NCBI GenBank assembly: GCA_002471665.1
Contig: DKQK01000071.1
Span: 131,316-195,315 of the forward strand
Direction: 5' to 3'
DNA: 64,000 nucleotides
Origin: Gammaproteobacteria bacterium UBA7310
GTDB taxonomy: Bacteria > Pseudomonadota > Gammaproteobacteria > Pseudomonadales > Ketobacteraceae
A model generated the notes under the pieces. That model was not told the DNA's origin. It did no database searches and was given only the letters and a program-made list of their open reading frames with translations. Below are positions 27,830-37,514 of this stretch, piece by piece. A program made the translations under genes and the position numbers. Within the stretch, counting starts at the first letter, position 1; every line of letters starts with the position of its first letter.

Positions 27830-28738
27830 ATGACCAACCAGATAATTCAGTATCTCTCCAATAACCCCGACTACTTCGCCGGGGTTATTTTTTTCTTCGG
27901 GCTGATGTTCGGCAGCTTCTTTAACGTGGTGATTTATCGTGTCCCAGTCATGATGCACCTGGAGTGGCTGGAGAACTGTCGGGATTTCATCAAAGAAACG
28001 TTCGGCCAACTCCCTGCGGAGCTGGAGGCCCATCCTGACAGTCTGCCCAAAGCGCCCTTCAATATCGCCAAGCCGGATTCCACCTGCCCCCACTGTGGTC
28101 ACCTGATACGCTGGTATGAAAATATCCCTGTTGTCAGTTACATTGCGCTGAAAGGCAAATGCAGCCAATGCAGCAACCCCATTTCAGTACGCTATCCCAT
28201 TATTGAACTGGTTACCGCGGTGCTTTCCTGCTTCGCGGCCTATCATTTCGGCTTCAGTTGGGAGGCCGCTGCGGCACTGGTACTGACCTGGACACTGATT
28301 TGCCTGACCATGATCGACTTCGATCACAAGCTGCTGCCTGATCACATCACCCTGCCCTTGCTGTGGCTGGGGTTGATCCTCAACATCAATGGCATGTTCG
28401 CCTCGCTACAGGACGCCGTTATCGGCGCTGCTGTGGGCTACCTGTGCCTGTGGTCCCTGTATTGGGTGTTCAAACTGCTCACCGGCAAGGAAGGCATGGG
28501 GTATGGTGATTTCAAACTCCTGGCTGCACTGGGAGCCTGGATGGGCTGGCAATACCTGCTGCTGATTCTGGTACTTTCTTCAATGGTCGGCGCCGCGGTG
28601 GGCATCAGCCTCATAGTGATCAAAGGCCGCGATAAAAACATTCCCATCCCGTTCGGCCCGTATCTGGCCGCCGCCGGCTGGATCGCCTTCTTCTGGGGTG
28701 AGAGCATTCTCGTCAATTACCAGAACTTCCTGCGCTAA
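27830..28738 (+). CDS. pilD: Prepilin peptidase / N-methyltransferase PilD
   Basis: Inner-membrane aspartic protease that cleaves the PilA leader and methylates the new N-terminus. Sequence landmarks are GSFFNVVIYRVP at the N-terminus, the cytoplasmic tetracysteine zinc motif (CPHCGH and CSQCS, with RWYENIPVVSYIALKGK between), and the two catalytic aspartates in CLTMIDFDHKLLPD and GYGDFKLLAALGAW. I give the ATG at 27830 (302 aa), but a TTG at 27821 has AAGGA at better spacing and may be the true start. Seven to eight hydrophobic helices. Confidence 0.95.
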   Translation: MTNQIIQYLSNNPDYFAGVIFFFGLMFGSFFNVVIYRVPVMMHLEWLENCRDFIKETFGQLPAELEAHPDSLPKAPFNIAKPDSTCPHCGHLIRWYENIPVVSYIALKGKCSQCSNPISVRYPIIELVTAVLSCFAAYHFGFSWEAAAALVLTWTLICLTMIDFDHKLLPDHITLPLLWLGLILNINGMFASLQDAVIGAAVGYLCLWSLYWVFKLLTGKEGMGYGDFKLLAALGAWMGWQYLLLILVLSSMVGAAVGISLIVIKGRDKNIPIPFGPYLAAAGWIAFFWGESILVNYQNFLR

Positions 28739-28810
28739 CCGCTCCAGACTCACCCTTTACATCCCCCTGCTCTATCGTAACAATAGGCCACTTCGAATAT
28801 GAGGTGGTCT

Positions 28811-29410
28811 ATGTTGGTAATTGGGGTAACCGGTGGTATCGGCAGCGGAAAAACCGCTGCAACGGATCGCTTCCAGGAGCACGGTATTACCGTGGTGGAT
28901 GCGGACCTGGCATCCAGGGTGATCGTGGAACCAGGGCGCCCGGCCCTGCAGGCCATCGCCGAACATTTTGGCCCCCACCTCATCACCGCCGACGGCAGCC
29001 TGGATCGCCGTGCCTTGCGGGAGATCGTGTTTGCTGACCCCACCCAGCGTCAATGGCTGGAACAGCTTACCCACCCGCTGATCGGCCAGGAGATTGTCGC
29101 TCAGATCCAGGCCAGCACCTCTCCTTACACCATCCTGGCCTCCCCCCTGCTTCTGGAAAGCAGTCAACATCAGATGGCGAGCCGGATACTGGTGATTGAT
29201 GTACCGGTAGAGATGCAAATCGCCCGTACTGTGGCCCGGGATGAAACCACGGAAGCGGGAGTGAAAGCCATCATCGCTGCCCAGATGTCACGGGGGGAGC
29301 GCCTGTCGAAGGCGGACGATGTGATTTGCAACGATCAGGATCTGAATCATCTACACAGCGAAGTGGACAGGCTCCACCAAACGTATCTGCAACTGGCGAG
29401 GGATGTATGA
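28811..29410 (+). CDS. coaE: Dephospho-CoA kinase
   Basis: Last enzyme of coenzyme A synthesis; phosphorylates the 3'-hydroxyl of dephospho-CoA. The 199-residue protein has P-loop GGIGSGKT (8-15), VVDADLASR and LLLESSQ in the expected order. The ATG at 28811 has GAGG six bases upstream and gives the typical [15 protein letters not shown] start; an ATG four codons earlier overlaps that site and is rejected. The stop overlaps the yacG start as ATGA. coaE-yacG next to pilD is conserved in gammaproteobacteria. Confidence 0.96.
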   Translation: MLVIGVTGGIGSGKTAATDRFQEHGITVVDADLASRVIVEPGRPALQAIAEHFGPHLITADGSLDRRALREIVFADPTQRQWLEQLTHPLIGQEIVAQIQASTSPYTILASPLLLESSQHQMASRILVIDVPVEMQIARTVARDETTEAGVKAIIAAQMSRGERLSKADDVICNDQDLNHLHSEVDRLHQTYLQLARDV

Positions 29411-29595
29411 AAGTAAAGTGCCCCACCTGCGACAAGGAAATCGAGTATTCCACCAACAACCCGTACCGTCCTTTTTGCTGCGAGCGCTGCAAATTGATCG
29501 ATCTGGGGGAATGGGCCAGCGGCGAGCGTTACATTGCCGGCGAAGCGGACTGGTCCATCGGCGACGACGAACCACAGGATAAGCCCTTGCACTGA
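29407..29595 (+). CDS. yacG: DNA gyrase inhibitor YacG (zinc-binding)
   Basis: A 62-residue zinc protein; in E. coli YacG binds GyrB and inhibits gyrase. Four cysteines in CPTC (5-8) and CCERC (24-28) form the zinc site, followed by the family motif [15 protein letters not shown] and an acidic tail. It starts within the coaE stop (ATGA). It is convergent with the mutT gene; the 34 bases between them show no terminator. Its small size makes it easy to miss, but the family match is clear. Confidence 0.94.
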   Translation: MKVKCPTCDKEIEYSTNNPYRPFCCERCKLIDLGEWASGERYIAGEADWSIGDDEPQDKPLH

Positions 29596-29629
29596 ACTCT
29601 AAGATTGGGAAAACCGAAATTCAGCCCGT

Positions 29630-30589
29630 CTATTGAGCTTCACTCCCTTTACTTCCAGGCCAATAACCGGAGATCCCGGCACCACCCTGGGCCCCCAGCG
29701 CAACCAGTTGCCCGAGATCAGCCGGCGCCACTCCTCCCAAGCCGTACACGGGCAGCTTTGCAGCGCTTACCCATTGGGAAAATAGTGTCAACGGTAGGGG
29801 CTGTGCGTGGGGATGGCTGGCGGTAGGTTTAAAGGGCGAAAGCGTAACAAAATCCAGCCCCAGTTTTTCCGCCTGCTGAATATCCGACAAACTATGACAG
29901 GAAGCCGCCACCCATCTGTGCTGTGATGGCCGTGAAGTGATGCGATGCAACTGCCCTGAGGTGAGATGCACCCCATCCAATTGAGATTGCACCGCATCAC
30001 TCATATCGCTGTTCACCAACACCCAGGCGTCGTGTTCCTGCTTCATGGCACTGATTGCGGATACCAGCTGCGCCGTGTCCTGTGCTGAGAGCGCTTCTTT
30101 GATACGCAATTGGAACAGGCGGTACCCCGCCTCCAGAGCCCGCCTGAAACCACCGCAGAATGCCGCCACCGAATCATCAAGCGATGGCGTAATCACATAG
30201 TGCCGTGGCAGCTGTGCTGCACTCACAATGGGAACATTGGCATCCGGAAACTCAAATTCACTGAGTGAATGAGGACTGGTCCAGCGGATTTCCTGCCCCT
30301 CGGCGCCGATCGCCTGCCCGTCAAATTCAGTCACCCGCCAAACGTCCAGCAGCACCTGCTTGTCCACATAATCATGGGCAACCGTAATCAAAGGCTCGAA
30401 GCATTTCGCCTGAATACCCAACTCCTCTTCCAGCTCCCGGCACAGCGCCGTCTGCACCGGTTCCTGGGGCTCCACCTTGCCCCCTGGAAACTCCCATTTG
30501 CCCCCCTGATGCACGTGATCGTGACGGCGGGCGATAAGGATGTGCCCATCCCGTTCGATCACGGCAGCAACAACATGGATGCGCTTCAT
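29630..30589 (-). CDS. mutT: MutT/Nudix hydrolase fused to a ThiE-like domain
   Basis: Residues 1-130 are an 8-oxo-dGTP diphosphatase of the MutT type, with Nudix box GGKVEPQEPVQTALCRELEEELGI (36-59, shown in parts: G36, E43, R51-E55, G58). Residues about 140-319 resemble thiamine-phosphate synthase (ThiE/TenI), with FQLRIKEALS, LVNSDMSDA, GVHLTSGQL, ASCHSLSDIQQAEKLGLDFVTLSPF and VYGLGGVAPADLGQLVALGA. Fusions like this are known in pseudomonads (PA4400 type), and the thiE-like part may be a non-biosynthetic paralogue. It follows argJ by three bases. Confidence 0.9.
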   Translation of the reverse strand: MKRIHVVAAVIERDGHILIARRHDHVHQGGKWEFPGGKVEPQEPVQTALCRELEEELGIQAKCFEPLITVAHDYVDKQVLLDVWRVTEFDGQAIGAEGQEIRWTSPHSLSEFEFPDANVPIVSAAQLPRHYVITPSLDDSVAAFCGGFRRALEAGYRLFQLRIKEALSAQDTAQLVSAISAMKQEHDAWVLVNSDMSDAVQSQLDGVHLTSGQLHRITSRPSQHRWVAASCHSLSDIQQAEKLGLDFVTLSPFKPTASHPHAQPLPLTLFSQWVSAAKLPVYGLGGVAPADLGQLVALGAQGGAGISGYWPGSKGSEAQ

Positions 30590-30592
30590 TGC

Positions 30593-31825
30593 TCAGGAAC
30601 GGTAGTCGGCATTGATTTTCACATAATCGTAGGAAAAGTCCGTAGTCCAGATAACGGCTTTTGCGTCACCACGCCCCAGCTTCACGGCAATGGTAATCTC
30701 TTCCTTCTGCATTTCCGCTACCCCGGCCTGCTCGGTATAACTGGCAGCAACCGCACCGTGTTCGGCGATCAACACATCGTTCAGGGCCACCGACACCTGA
30801 TTCACATCCAGCTCAGGGATGGGTGCCCGCCCCACCGCCGCCAAAATGCGTCCCCAGTTGGGATCACTGGCGAACAAAGCCGTTTTCACCAGGGGAGAAT
30901 GCGCAATCGTATAAGCAACCTCCCGCGCTTCCTCCAGAGAGGCCGCCTCCGCCACGTCTACCGCAACAAACTTGGTGGCCCCTTCCCCATCCCGCACAAT
31001 GGCATGGGCCAACTGCAGATAAACTGCCATCAGTGCCGTTTTGAAGCGCGATAAACCCTCCGGATCCTGTTCTGAAACACGAACACCGGACTTGCCGGTG
31101 GCCACCAACATACAGCAATCGTTGGTGGAGGTATCGCTATCCACCGTAATGGAGTTGAAGGATGCCTGGGTCGCCTCTGCCGCAAGCTGCTGCAACAGCT
31201 CAGGCTCTACCAGGGCATCCGTTGCCACATACGCCAACATGGTGGCCATGTTGGGTTTGATCATACCGGCACCCTTGGACAGACCGGACAGCGTCACGGT
31301 ATCAGCGCCGAACTGCAGTTGCACGGAGACCCCTTTGGGCCGGGTATCGGTCGTCATAATGCCGTGAGCCGCATCACTCCAGCCATCTTCACTCAATGCC
31401 GAGAGGCAGGCAGGCAGACCGGCAATGATCCTTGCCACCGGCAACGGCTCACCAATCACGCCAGTGGAGAAGGGAAACACGCTGATCTCAGAAACGCCGG
31501 CCTGCTGTGCCAATGACTGACAAACCGCAACAGCATTCTGCATCCCCTGCTGACCTGTTCCGGCATTGGCGCAGCCGGTGTTGGTAACCAGGTACAATGT
31601 CTCATTGGAGCGCCCCGCCAGTTTGGCCAGATTGTTTTTGCATAGAGTCACCGGTGCAGCACAGAATGCATTGCGGGTAAAGGTTCCGGCAATAGTGCTT
31701 CCTGCCGCCGCCTCCATCACCACCAGGTCGCGACGATCAGAATACCTTACCCGTGCCTGAGTCGTACCCAGGCGAAATCCTTTCACCGGATGCATGACAC
31801 CAAAGGTTTCTTTTCCTACCGCCAT
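30593..31825 (-). CDS. argJ: Glutamate N-acetyltransferase / amino-acid N-acetyltransferase
   Basis: Recycles the acetyl group from N-acetylornithine to glutamate in arginine synthesis; some members also use acetyl-CoA. The 410-residue precursor self-cleaves before Thr195 in KPNMATMLAY to give two chains. Other landmarks are GVMHPVKGFRLGTTQA, the TTDTRPK region of the oxyanion site and the C-terminal NADYRS. The conserved NxGxANAGTG segment reads NTGCANAGTG here. It lies between secA (upstream, ended by a terminator) and mutT, the P. aeruginosa order. Confidence 0.95.
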   Translation of the reverse strand: MAVGKETFGVMHPVKGFRLGTTQARVRYSDRRDLVVMEAAAGSTIAGTFTRNAFCAAPVTLCKNNLAKLAGRSNETLYLVTNTGCANAGTGQQGMQNAVAVCQSLAQQAGVSEISVFPFSTGVIGEPLPVARIIAGLPACLSALSEDGWSDAAHGIMTTDTRPKGVSVQLQFGADTVTLSGLSKGAGMIKPNMATMLAYVATDALVEPELLQQLAAEATQASFNSITVDSDTSTNDCCMLVATGKSGVRVSEQDPEGLSRFKTALMAVYLQLAHAIVRDGEGATKFVAVDVAEAASLEEAREVAYTIAHSPLVKTALFASDPNWGRILAAVGRAPIPELDVNQVSVALNDVLIAEHGAVAASYTEQAGVAEMQKEEITIAVKLGRGDAKAVIWTTDFSYDYVKINADYRS

Positions 31826-31877
31826 TGTCTATTCCTCTTGATATTGTGCTGACACTATTGCACTGACCGGCCCCACG

Positions 31878-31901
31878 AAAAAGGGGCCTTAACAGCCCCT
31901 T
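31878..31901 (-). terminator. secA terminator
   Basis: Minus-strand hairpin AAGGGGC / GCCCCTT with a seven-base loop, followed by a run of T (plus-strand A at 31878-31882). It lies between the secA stop (31919) and the argJ start (31825). A second overlapping GGCCCC/GGGGCC pair nearby could form an alternative fold. Confidence 0.85.
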
Positions 31902-31918
31902 GTTTGGATTCCGGTATG

Positions 31919-34645
31919 TTACTCAACCTGCCCATGGCAGTGTTTGTATTTTTTCCCGGAACCGCAGGGGCAGGGCTCGTTACGCCCCACTTTGCGTTCC
32001 TGCCGCTGGAAGGGGGTATTGCCCTGCTGATCCGGCTGCTCGTTTTCCGCGGTAGCAGAGGCATCGGCATGTTGTAAGGTCAGCTCCCGCTCTGCCGCGG
32101 CACGACGCTGCCGCTCCAGCTCTTCCACCTCTTCCTGACGACGCAGTTCAACTGTGGTCAATACGCGAACCACTTCCAGTTTCACGTTCTCGAGGAAGGT
32201 CTGGAACAGCTCAAAGGCTTCCCGCTTATACTCTTGCTTGGGATTCTTCTGCGCATAGCCCCGCAGATGAATGCCCTGCCGCAAATGATCCATATTAGCC
32301 AGATGCTCTTTCCAGAGCCGATCCAGCGTGGCCAGCATCACATGCTTCTCCAACTGGCGCATCACATGAGCTTCGTCACCCAGGTTGGCTTCCTTGGTGG
32401 CATAGGCCTCTTCCAGAACACCGATAATCTTTTCTCTCAGGGTTTCTTCATGCAGGGATTTATCGTCGTCCAACCACTGTTGAATGGGCATCTTGATGCG
32501 GAAATCGGTTTCAATAGCATGCTCCAAACCGTCCACATCCCACTGCTCCACCATGCTCTGGGGAGGAATGTAGCCACTGATAAAGTCGTTCACCACATCA
32601 ACCCGAATGGCTTTGATGTTCTCCGACAGATCCTCGGCGTGCAGAATATCATTACGTTGTTCATACACAACACGGCGCTGGTCATTGGCCACATCATCGT
32701 ATTCCAACAAAGATTTGCGGATATCGAAGTTGCGCCCTTCCACTTTCTTCTGGGCATTTTCAATGGATTTGGTCACCCAGCGATGCTCAATGGCTTCGCC
32801 CCGTTCCATACCCAGGGTCTGCATCAAACCTTTAACACGGTCGGAGGCAAATATTCGCATCAGTCCGTCTTCCAGTGACAGGAAGAAACGGGTGGAACCC
32901 GGATCACCCTGACGGCCGGCACGACCACGCAATTGATTATCGATACGGCGGGATTCATGGCGCTCGGTGCCGATGATGTGCAAGCCACCAGCGTCCTTCA
33001 CGGCCTGGTTGCGTGCCTGCCACTCCGTTTTCAGCTTTTCGATCTGCTCCGGGGTGGGGTTTTCCAGCGCATCCACCTGCGCCTGCCAACTGCCACCCAA
33101 GACGATATCGGTGCCCCGACCGGCCATGTTGGTGGCAATGGTCAAGGCGCCAGGCTGGCCGGCCTGAGCGATGATGTCCGCTTCCTGGGCGTGAAACTTG
33201 GCGTTCAATACCTTATGCGGCACTTTTTGTTTTTTCAGCAGGGCCGACAGATATTCAGAAGTTTCGATAGACGCTGTACCAACTAAAACCGGGCGATTGG
33301 CCTTGATTGCTTCCTGAATGTCTTCGATGATGGCCTCGAATTTCTCTTCCGCTGACATGAAGATCAGGTCATTCATGTCATCACGCACCATGGGTTTGTT
33401 GGTGGGAATCACCACCACGTCCAGACCATAAATTTGGCGGAACTCGAAGGCTTCCGTATCTGCGGTACCGGTCATGCCGGACAGTTTGGAGTAAATGCGA
33501 AAATAGTTCTGGAAGGTAGTGGATGCCAGGGTCTGGTTCTCATTCTGGATGCGCACGCCTTCCTTAGCCTCAATGGCCTGATGAATCCCATCCGACCAGC
33601 GGCGGCCAGCCATCGTACGGCCGGTATGTTCATCCACTATCACAATCTGGTTATTCTGGACAATATAGTCAACGTCACGCTGGAACAGGCAATGGGCTTT
33701 CAGCGCAGCATGCACGTGATGAAGCAGGTTCAGATTGTTGGCGGCGTACAGGCTATCGCCTTCGTGGAGCAACTTGAATTCAGTGAGCAGTTCTTCAACG
33801 TACTGGTGCCCTTCTTCCGTCAGTTCGACCTGGCGGTTTTTCTCATCAATGGTGTAGTGATAGGTTTTGGCTTCCTCGCTGATCTCCCCTTCCTCATAAC
33901 CTCGTTCGAGTTTGGGAATCAGAACGTTAATCTTTTTATACAGTTCGGAACTGTCTTCACTGGGGCCGGAAATGATCAGGGGCGTGCGCGCCTCGTCGAT
34001 CAGGATCGAGTCCACCTCATCCACAACGGCAAAATTCAACGGCCTCTGCACCCGGTCTTCCAGGGTGAAGGCCATATTGTCACGCAGATAGTCAAAACCG
34101 AATTCGTTGTTGGTGCCATAGGTAATATCGCAGGCGTAGGCAGCGCGTTTGGTGGCCGGATCCTGTTGCGACAGAATAACGCCAACACTCATACCCAGGA
34201 ATTCATACAGCGGCCGCATCCAGTCTGCATCCCGCTCCGCCAGATAATCGTTCACCGTCACCACATGCACTCCCTCCCCGGAGAGCGCATTCAGGTAGAC
34301 CGCCAGGGTAGCAGTCAGGGTTTTACCTTCACCGGTGCGCATTTCGGCGATTTTACCTTCGTGCAGGGTAATACCACCGATCAACTGACAATCGAAGTGA
34401 CGCATCCCCATAACCCGCTTACTGGCTTCGCGAGCCACCGCAAACGCTTCCGGCAAAATGGTATCCAGAGATTCGCCCTGCTCAAGACGGGATTGGAACG
34501 CAGGGGTTTTGGCTTTCAGTTCCTCGTCGGACAACCCCTGGATCTCTTCTTCCAGAGCATTGATCTGCGCAACCAACTTGCCCATTCTCTTGAGTTCGCG
34601 ATCGTTCTTGCTGCCTAAAATCTTGCGAAACAGTGGTCCTAACAT
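31919..34645 (-). CDS. secA: Preprotein translocase ATPase SecA
   Basis: Motor of the Sec export pathway. The 908-residue protein has Walker A TGEGKT (104-109), the DEVDSIL Walker B, the preprotein cross-linking and helical scaffold regions, helicase motifs such as [15 protein letters not shown] and [15 protein letters not shown], and the C-terminal zinc-binding, SecB-interacting tail [19 protein letters not shown]. It is transcribed alone with its own terminator. No secM-like arrest peptide gene is seen in the 240 bases upstream, unlike E. coli. Confidence 0.98.
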   Translation of the reverse strand: MLGPLFRKILGSKNDRELKRMGKLVAQINALEEEIQGLSDEELKAKTPAFQSRLEQGESLDTILPEAFAVAREASKRVMGMRHFDCQLIGGITLHEGKIAEMRTGEGKTLTATLAVYLNALSGEGVHVVTVNDYLAERDADWMRPLYEFLGMSVGVILSQQDPATKRAAYACDITYGTNNEFGFDYLRDNMAFTLEDRVQRPLNFAVVDEVDSILIDEARTPLIISGPSEDSSELYKKINVLIPKLERGYEEGEISEEAKTYHYTIDEKNRQVELTEEGHQYVEELLTEFKLLHEGDSLYAANNLNLLHHVHAALKAHCLFQRDVDYIVQNNQIVIVDEHTGRTMAGRRWSDGIHQAIEAKEGVRIQNENQTLASTTFQNYFRIYSKLSGMTGTADTEAFEFRQIYGLDVVVIPTNKPMVRDDMNDLIFMSAEEKFEAIIEDIQEAIKANRPVLVGTASIETSEYLSALLKKQKVPHKVLNAKFHAQEADIIAQAGQPGALTIATNMAGRGTDIVLGGSWQAQVDALENPTPEQIEKLKTEWQARNQAVKDAGGLHIIGTERHESRRIDNQLRGRAGRQGDPGSTRFFLSLEDGLMRIFASDRVKGLMQTLGMERGEAIEHRWVTKSIENAQKKVEGRNFDIRKSLLEYDDVANDQRRVVYEQRNDILHAEDLSENIKAIRVDVVNDFISGYIPPQSMVEQWDVDGLEHAIETDFRIKMPIQQWLDDDKSLHEETLREKIIGVLEEAYATKEANLGDEAHVMRQLEKHVMLATLDRLWKEHLANMDHLRQGIHLRGYAQKNPKQEYKREAFELFQTFLENVKLEVVRVLTTVELRRQEEVEELERQRRAAAERELTLQHADASATAENEQPDQQGNTPFQRQERKVGRNEPCPCGSGKKYKHCHGQVE

Positions 34646-34885
34646 AGGTTTTCACTTCTATTACTGAGGCTTTCCTGACCGGCTGACATGTGAGCCATTT
34701 AATAATCTCGGCAGTGCATTAGAGACTGAAACAGCGTCGACTCTCCCAAATGCCAACAGGAATAAAATTAAAGGGCCAATTCTAACGTTATTTTCCCAGT
34801 AGGATAAAGCATTTACGCGCGGGAATAATGCTTGGCGCACCCTGATGATGCGCTAACTTGACGATCAAACGCGCCGATTGATCAA

Positions 34886-35812
34886 TCAGCTGCGTTTGCG
34901 GTAGACATAGCGGGCAGGGTCAACCGCCTTACCATTTTTACGAACTTCAAAATGCACATGGGGGCCCGTGGAGCGTCCGGTACTTCCCATACGGGCCAGG
35001 GTTTGACTCTGCTTGACGATATCGCCCACAGAGACCAGGATCTCTTTGGCGTGACCATAGCGCGTGGTGATACCACCACCATGATTAATTTCCACCATCA
35101 GCCCGTAGCCATAACGCTCTCCGGCCCAGGTTACTACTCCGGAACCCACCGATACGATGTCCGAACCTTCCTTGCCGGCAAAATCAACCCCCGCATGCCA
35201 GGCCGGGCGCCCGGTAAACGGGTCTGTACGCCGGCCAAAGCGCGAGGACAACCAGCCCCAGGTCACCGGGCGCCCGGCAATGGAGACTTCCTTCTGCAGT
35301 TTACGATTGGCCAGCAGGCTTTCGAGCACTTCCAACTGCTGCTCACGTGCCTCAATATCGGCGGCTAACTGATCAAGGTCGGCAAGAAAGCTGGGCCGAT
35401 CCACCTCCACCTGCAATTCGCCTTCTTCCGGGCCACCGACGGCGGGAATGCGTGAAAACTCAAATTCTCCACCATTCAGCTTGGCCACTTCCACCAAACG
35501 CTCACCCAAGGCATCCAGCCGCATAAGGCGCGCCTGCAATTCCGCCATTCTAACGGTCATGGCGATTAATTGATCTTCTGCCTGTTTTCGCGCCTGCTCT
35601 ATTCGTTCGGCATTACTGGCGATATCACTCTGCAGAAAGGCAGCCAGATCCCCGGGTTCGCTGGCCTTGGTTCCAGACAGATACACGCCGGCCCCCAACC
35701 CCAGTACTGCTGACAGGCCCAGGCCCAGAACCAACGTAACCACCAACAGAGGGGTTCGCAGCTTCAGTGTTCGCGATTGGCCAGTTTTGGGATCAAGAAG
35801 AATAATGTTCAT
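34886..35812 (-). CDS. M23 family peptidase with N-terminal membrane anchor
   Basis: Probable periplasmic peptidoglycan endopeptidase or an LytM-type regulator. In 308 residues there is one membrane segment (about 24-48, LLVVTLVLGLGLSAVLGLGAGVYL), a coiled-coil stalk (about 60-170, rich in Ala/Glu/Gln/Arg), and a C-terminal LytM domain with the zinc/catalytic set in WHAGVDFAG, RYGHAKEI and GPHVHFEVR, so it looks catalytically intact. It matches the PA4404 position upstream of secA. It is divergent from the DUF721 gene. Confidence 0.92.
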   Translation of the reverse strand: MNIILLDPKTGQSRTLKLRTPLLVVTLVLGLGLSAVLGLGAGVYLSGTKASEPGDLAAFLQSDIASNAERIEQARKQAEDQLIAMTVRMAELQARLMRLDALGERLVEVAKLNGGEFEFSRIPAVGGPEEGELQVEVDRPSFLADLDQLAADIEAREQQLEVLESLLANRKLQKEVSIAGRPVTWGWLSSRFGRRTDPFTGRPAWHAGVDFAGKEGSDIVSVGSGVVTWAGERYGYGLMVEINHGGGITTRYGHAKEILVSVGDIVKQSQTLARMGSTGRSTGPHVHFEVRKNGKAVDPARYVYRKRS

Positions 35813-35919
35813 TACTAATTACTACTCTAGAGCTAGCCGCCATTTTAGTTCAGAATCCAATCAGGGACAGTTACACCCGATTGTTGAAATCCACCCAGAG
35901 AATTGAGCAATTTCTACCA

Positions 35920-36381
35920 ATGGCGCAGGACGGTACCATAAAAAATATAAGAGATCTCATGCTTTGCAACAAAGAAGTGAAGTCTCTCACCGAAAATTCC
36001 TTGCAGGTTGCTGAACTGAATCACATTTTGGCAACTTCGTTGCCCAGCAAGCTGGCTCAGTTCTGTAAAGTGGCCAGCTATCGCAACGGTGCCTTGCACC
36101 TGGAAACCAGAACCGGTGCAGCCGCGACGCAACTTAGATTCATGCAACCACAAATCTTTTCCAAACTAAAAAAATCAAGCAAATTCAGGGCATTGCAGAG
36201 CATCAACATTCGCATCGCTGCGGCTCCAGCGCAATTGGACCGACATTACAAACGGTCTCTGCCCACCGTTTCCCGGCAAAACTGCTTACTGATACGACAA
36301 ACCGCTGACACGATAGCGGACCATCAGCTGGCCGACTCCATGCGGAACCTGGCCGATACACTGAAAAACCGGGGCAACTAA
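35920..36381 (+). CDS. DUF721/DciA family protein
   Basis: DUF721 proteins include DciA, the replicative-helicase loader or operator of bacteria that lack DnaC. The 153-residue protein has the family core ILATSLPSKLAQFCKVASYRNGALHLETRTGAAATQLRFMQPQI, followed by a basic C-terminal extension. I use the ATG at 35920; the longer frame from a TTG at 35881 and an ATG at 35959 are alternatives. It lies alone on the + strand between two minus-strand units, as in Pseudomonas. Whether this copy loads DnaB is inference. Confidence 0.78.
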   Translation: MAQDGTIKNIRDLMLCNKEVKSLTENSLQVAELNHILATSLPSKLAQFCKVASYRNGALHLETRTGAAATQLRFMQPQIFSKLKKSSKFRALQSINIRIAAAPAQLDRHYKRSLPTVSRQNCLLIRQTADTIADHQLADSMRNLADTLKNRGN

Positions 36382-36406
36382 AACTATGGCAGAAAACAGG
36401 GGAATT

Positions 36407-36442
36407 TCCATGCAACCCTGCCCGAAAGCCAGGTTGCATGGA
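36407..36442. terminator. Hairpin between convergent DUF721 and lpxC genes
   Basis: An 11-bp perfect stem (TCCATGCAACC and its reverse complement) with a 14-base loop lies in the 93-base gap between convergent genes. T-rich stretches follow at a short distance on both strands (GTTTTTAAC on +, CTGTTTTC on -). It is most likely a bidirectional terminator for the dcw/lpxC transcript and the DUF721 gene. Confidence 0.6.
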
Positions 36443-36474
36443 CGGAAGGAAGTTTTTAACTAATCAGCTTTGGC

Positions 36475-37389
36475 TTAATCCATTGCCAAAACAGGTCTTG
36501 CATAAGAGATGGGTGCCACTTTCTCATCATCAAAGGTGACGATTTCCCAGGCATCCTCCTGCACTAACAGCTCTCGCAACAGCATGTTGTTCAATGCATG
36601 ACCGGATTTGTAACCTTGAAATTCACCGATCAGGCTCTTGCCAAGCTGGTACAGGTCGCCAATGGCATCCAGTACCTTGTGTCGAACAAACTCATCGTCG
36701 TAACGCAAGCCGTCTTCGTTGAGAATACGGTAATCATCCACCACGATGGCATTTTCAACGCTGCCACCCAAGGCCAGATTACGCTCACGCAGATATTCGA
36801 TATCGCGCATAAAGCCGAAGGTTCTGGCTCGACTTACTTCCCGTACGAAGGAAGTACTGGAGAAATCCAGAGCGATATGCTGACTGCGACTTTTGATCAC
36901 AGGGTGATCAAAATCGATGGTGAAGCCCACTTTGAAGCCATTAAACGGCAGGAAGGTGGCCGTTTTGTCTCCATCCTTGACTTGCACCTTGCGCTTGATG
37001 CGGATGAACTGCTTCAGCGCATTCTGCTCTTCAATGCCTGCAGACTGCAGCAGGAATACAAAAGGCCCCGCGCTGCCATCCATAATCGGCACTTCAGGTG
37101 CGCTCAGATCCACATACGCATTGTCGATACCCAGACCAGCCAAAGCAGATAACAAATGCTCTACTGTGGATACACGGACATCACCGTTCTCCAACGTAGT
37201 GGACAGGGTGGTGTCACCGACGTTCAGCGCATCAGCGCGCACGGTCACCACCGGGTCCAGGTCTGTGCGGCAGAATACAATCCCGGTATTCACCGGAGCG
37301 GGTCTCAGGGTCAAATAGACCTTGTCACCTGTATGCAGACCGATACCGGTCGCACGAATTGTATTTTTCAATGTGCGTTGTCTAATCAT
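36475..37389 (-). CDS. lpxC: UDP-3-O-acyl-N-acetylglucosamine deacetylase
   Basis: Committed step of lipid A synthesis; a zinc deacetylase. With the ATG at 37389 ([21 protein letters not shown]) the protein is 304 residues, close to the 305 of E. coli. H78 in [10 protein letters not shown] and the His/Asp pair in [10 protein letters not shown] are the zinc ligands, and the C-terminal [11 protein letters not shown] carries the catalytic histidine. A GTG four codons upstream is rejected. It closes the division cluster downstream of ftsZ, separated by 125 bases that may hold its own promoter. Confidence 0.97.
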   Translation of the reverse strand: MIRQRTLKNTIRATGIGLHTGDKVYLTLRPAPVNTGIVFCRTDLDPVVTVRADALNVGDTTLSTTLENGDVRVSTVEHLLSALAGLGIDNAYVDLSAPEVPIMDGSAGPFVFLLQSAGIEEQNALKQFIRIKRKVQVKDGDKTATFLPFNGFKVGFTIDFDHPVIKSRSQHIALDFSSTSFVREVSRARTFGFMRDIEYLRERNLALGGSVENAIVVDDYRILNEDGLRYDDEFVRHKVLDAIGDLYQLGKSLIGEFQGYKSGHALNNMLLRELLVQEDAWEIVTFDDEKVAPISYARPVLAMD

Positions 37390-37514
37390 GTTGCTCCACA
37401 CAAATCAAAGAGTTAAAAGCTCAAAAGGCACGAAATCTTAGTCTGCCGCAATATTAGCAGTAACTGTCAAGATAACCAAATATTTAGCAAACAATTGTGC
37501 ACCTTTTAACCTAT

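Noticed and set aside
33434..34618. 394-codon + strand open frame opposite secA
   Set aside because: Long but antisense to a fully conserved SecA, with no family motif.
34646..34885. secM-like arrest peptide upstream of secA
   Set aside because: No open frame with a signal peptide and arrest motif is visible in the gap.
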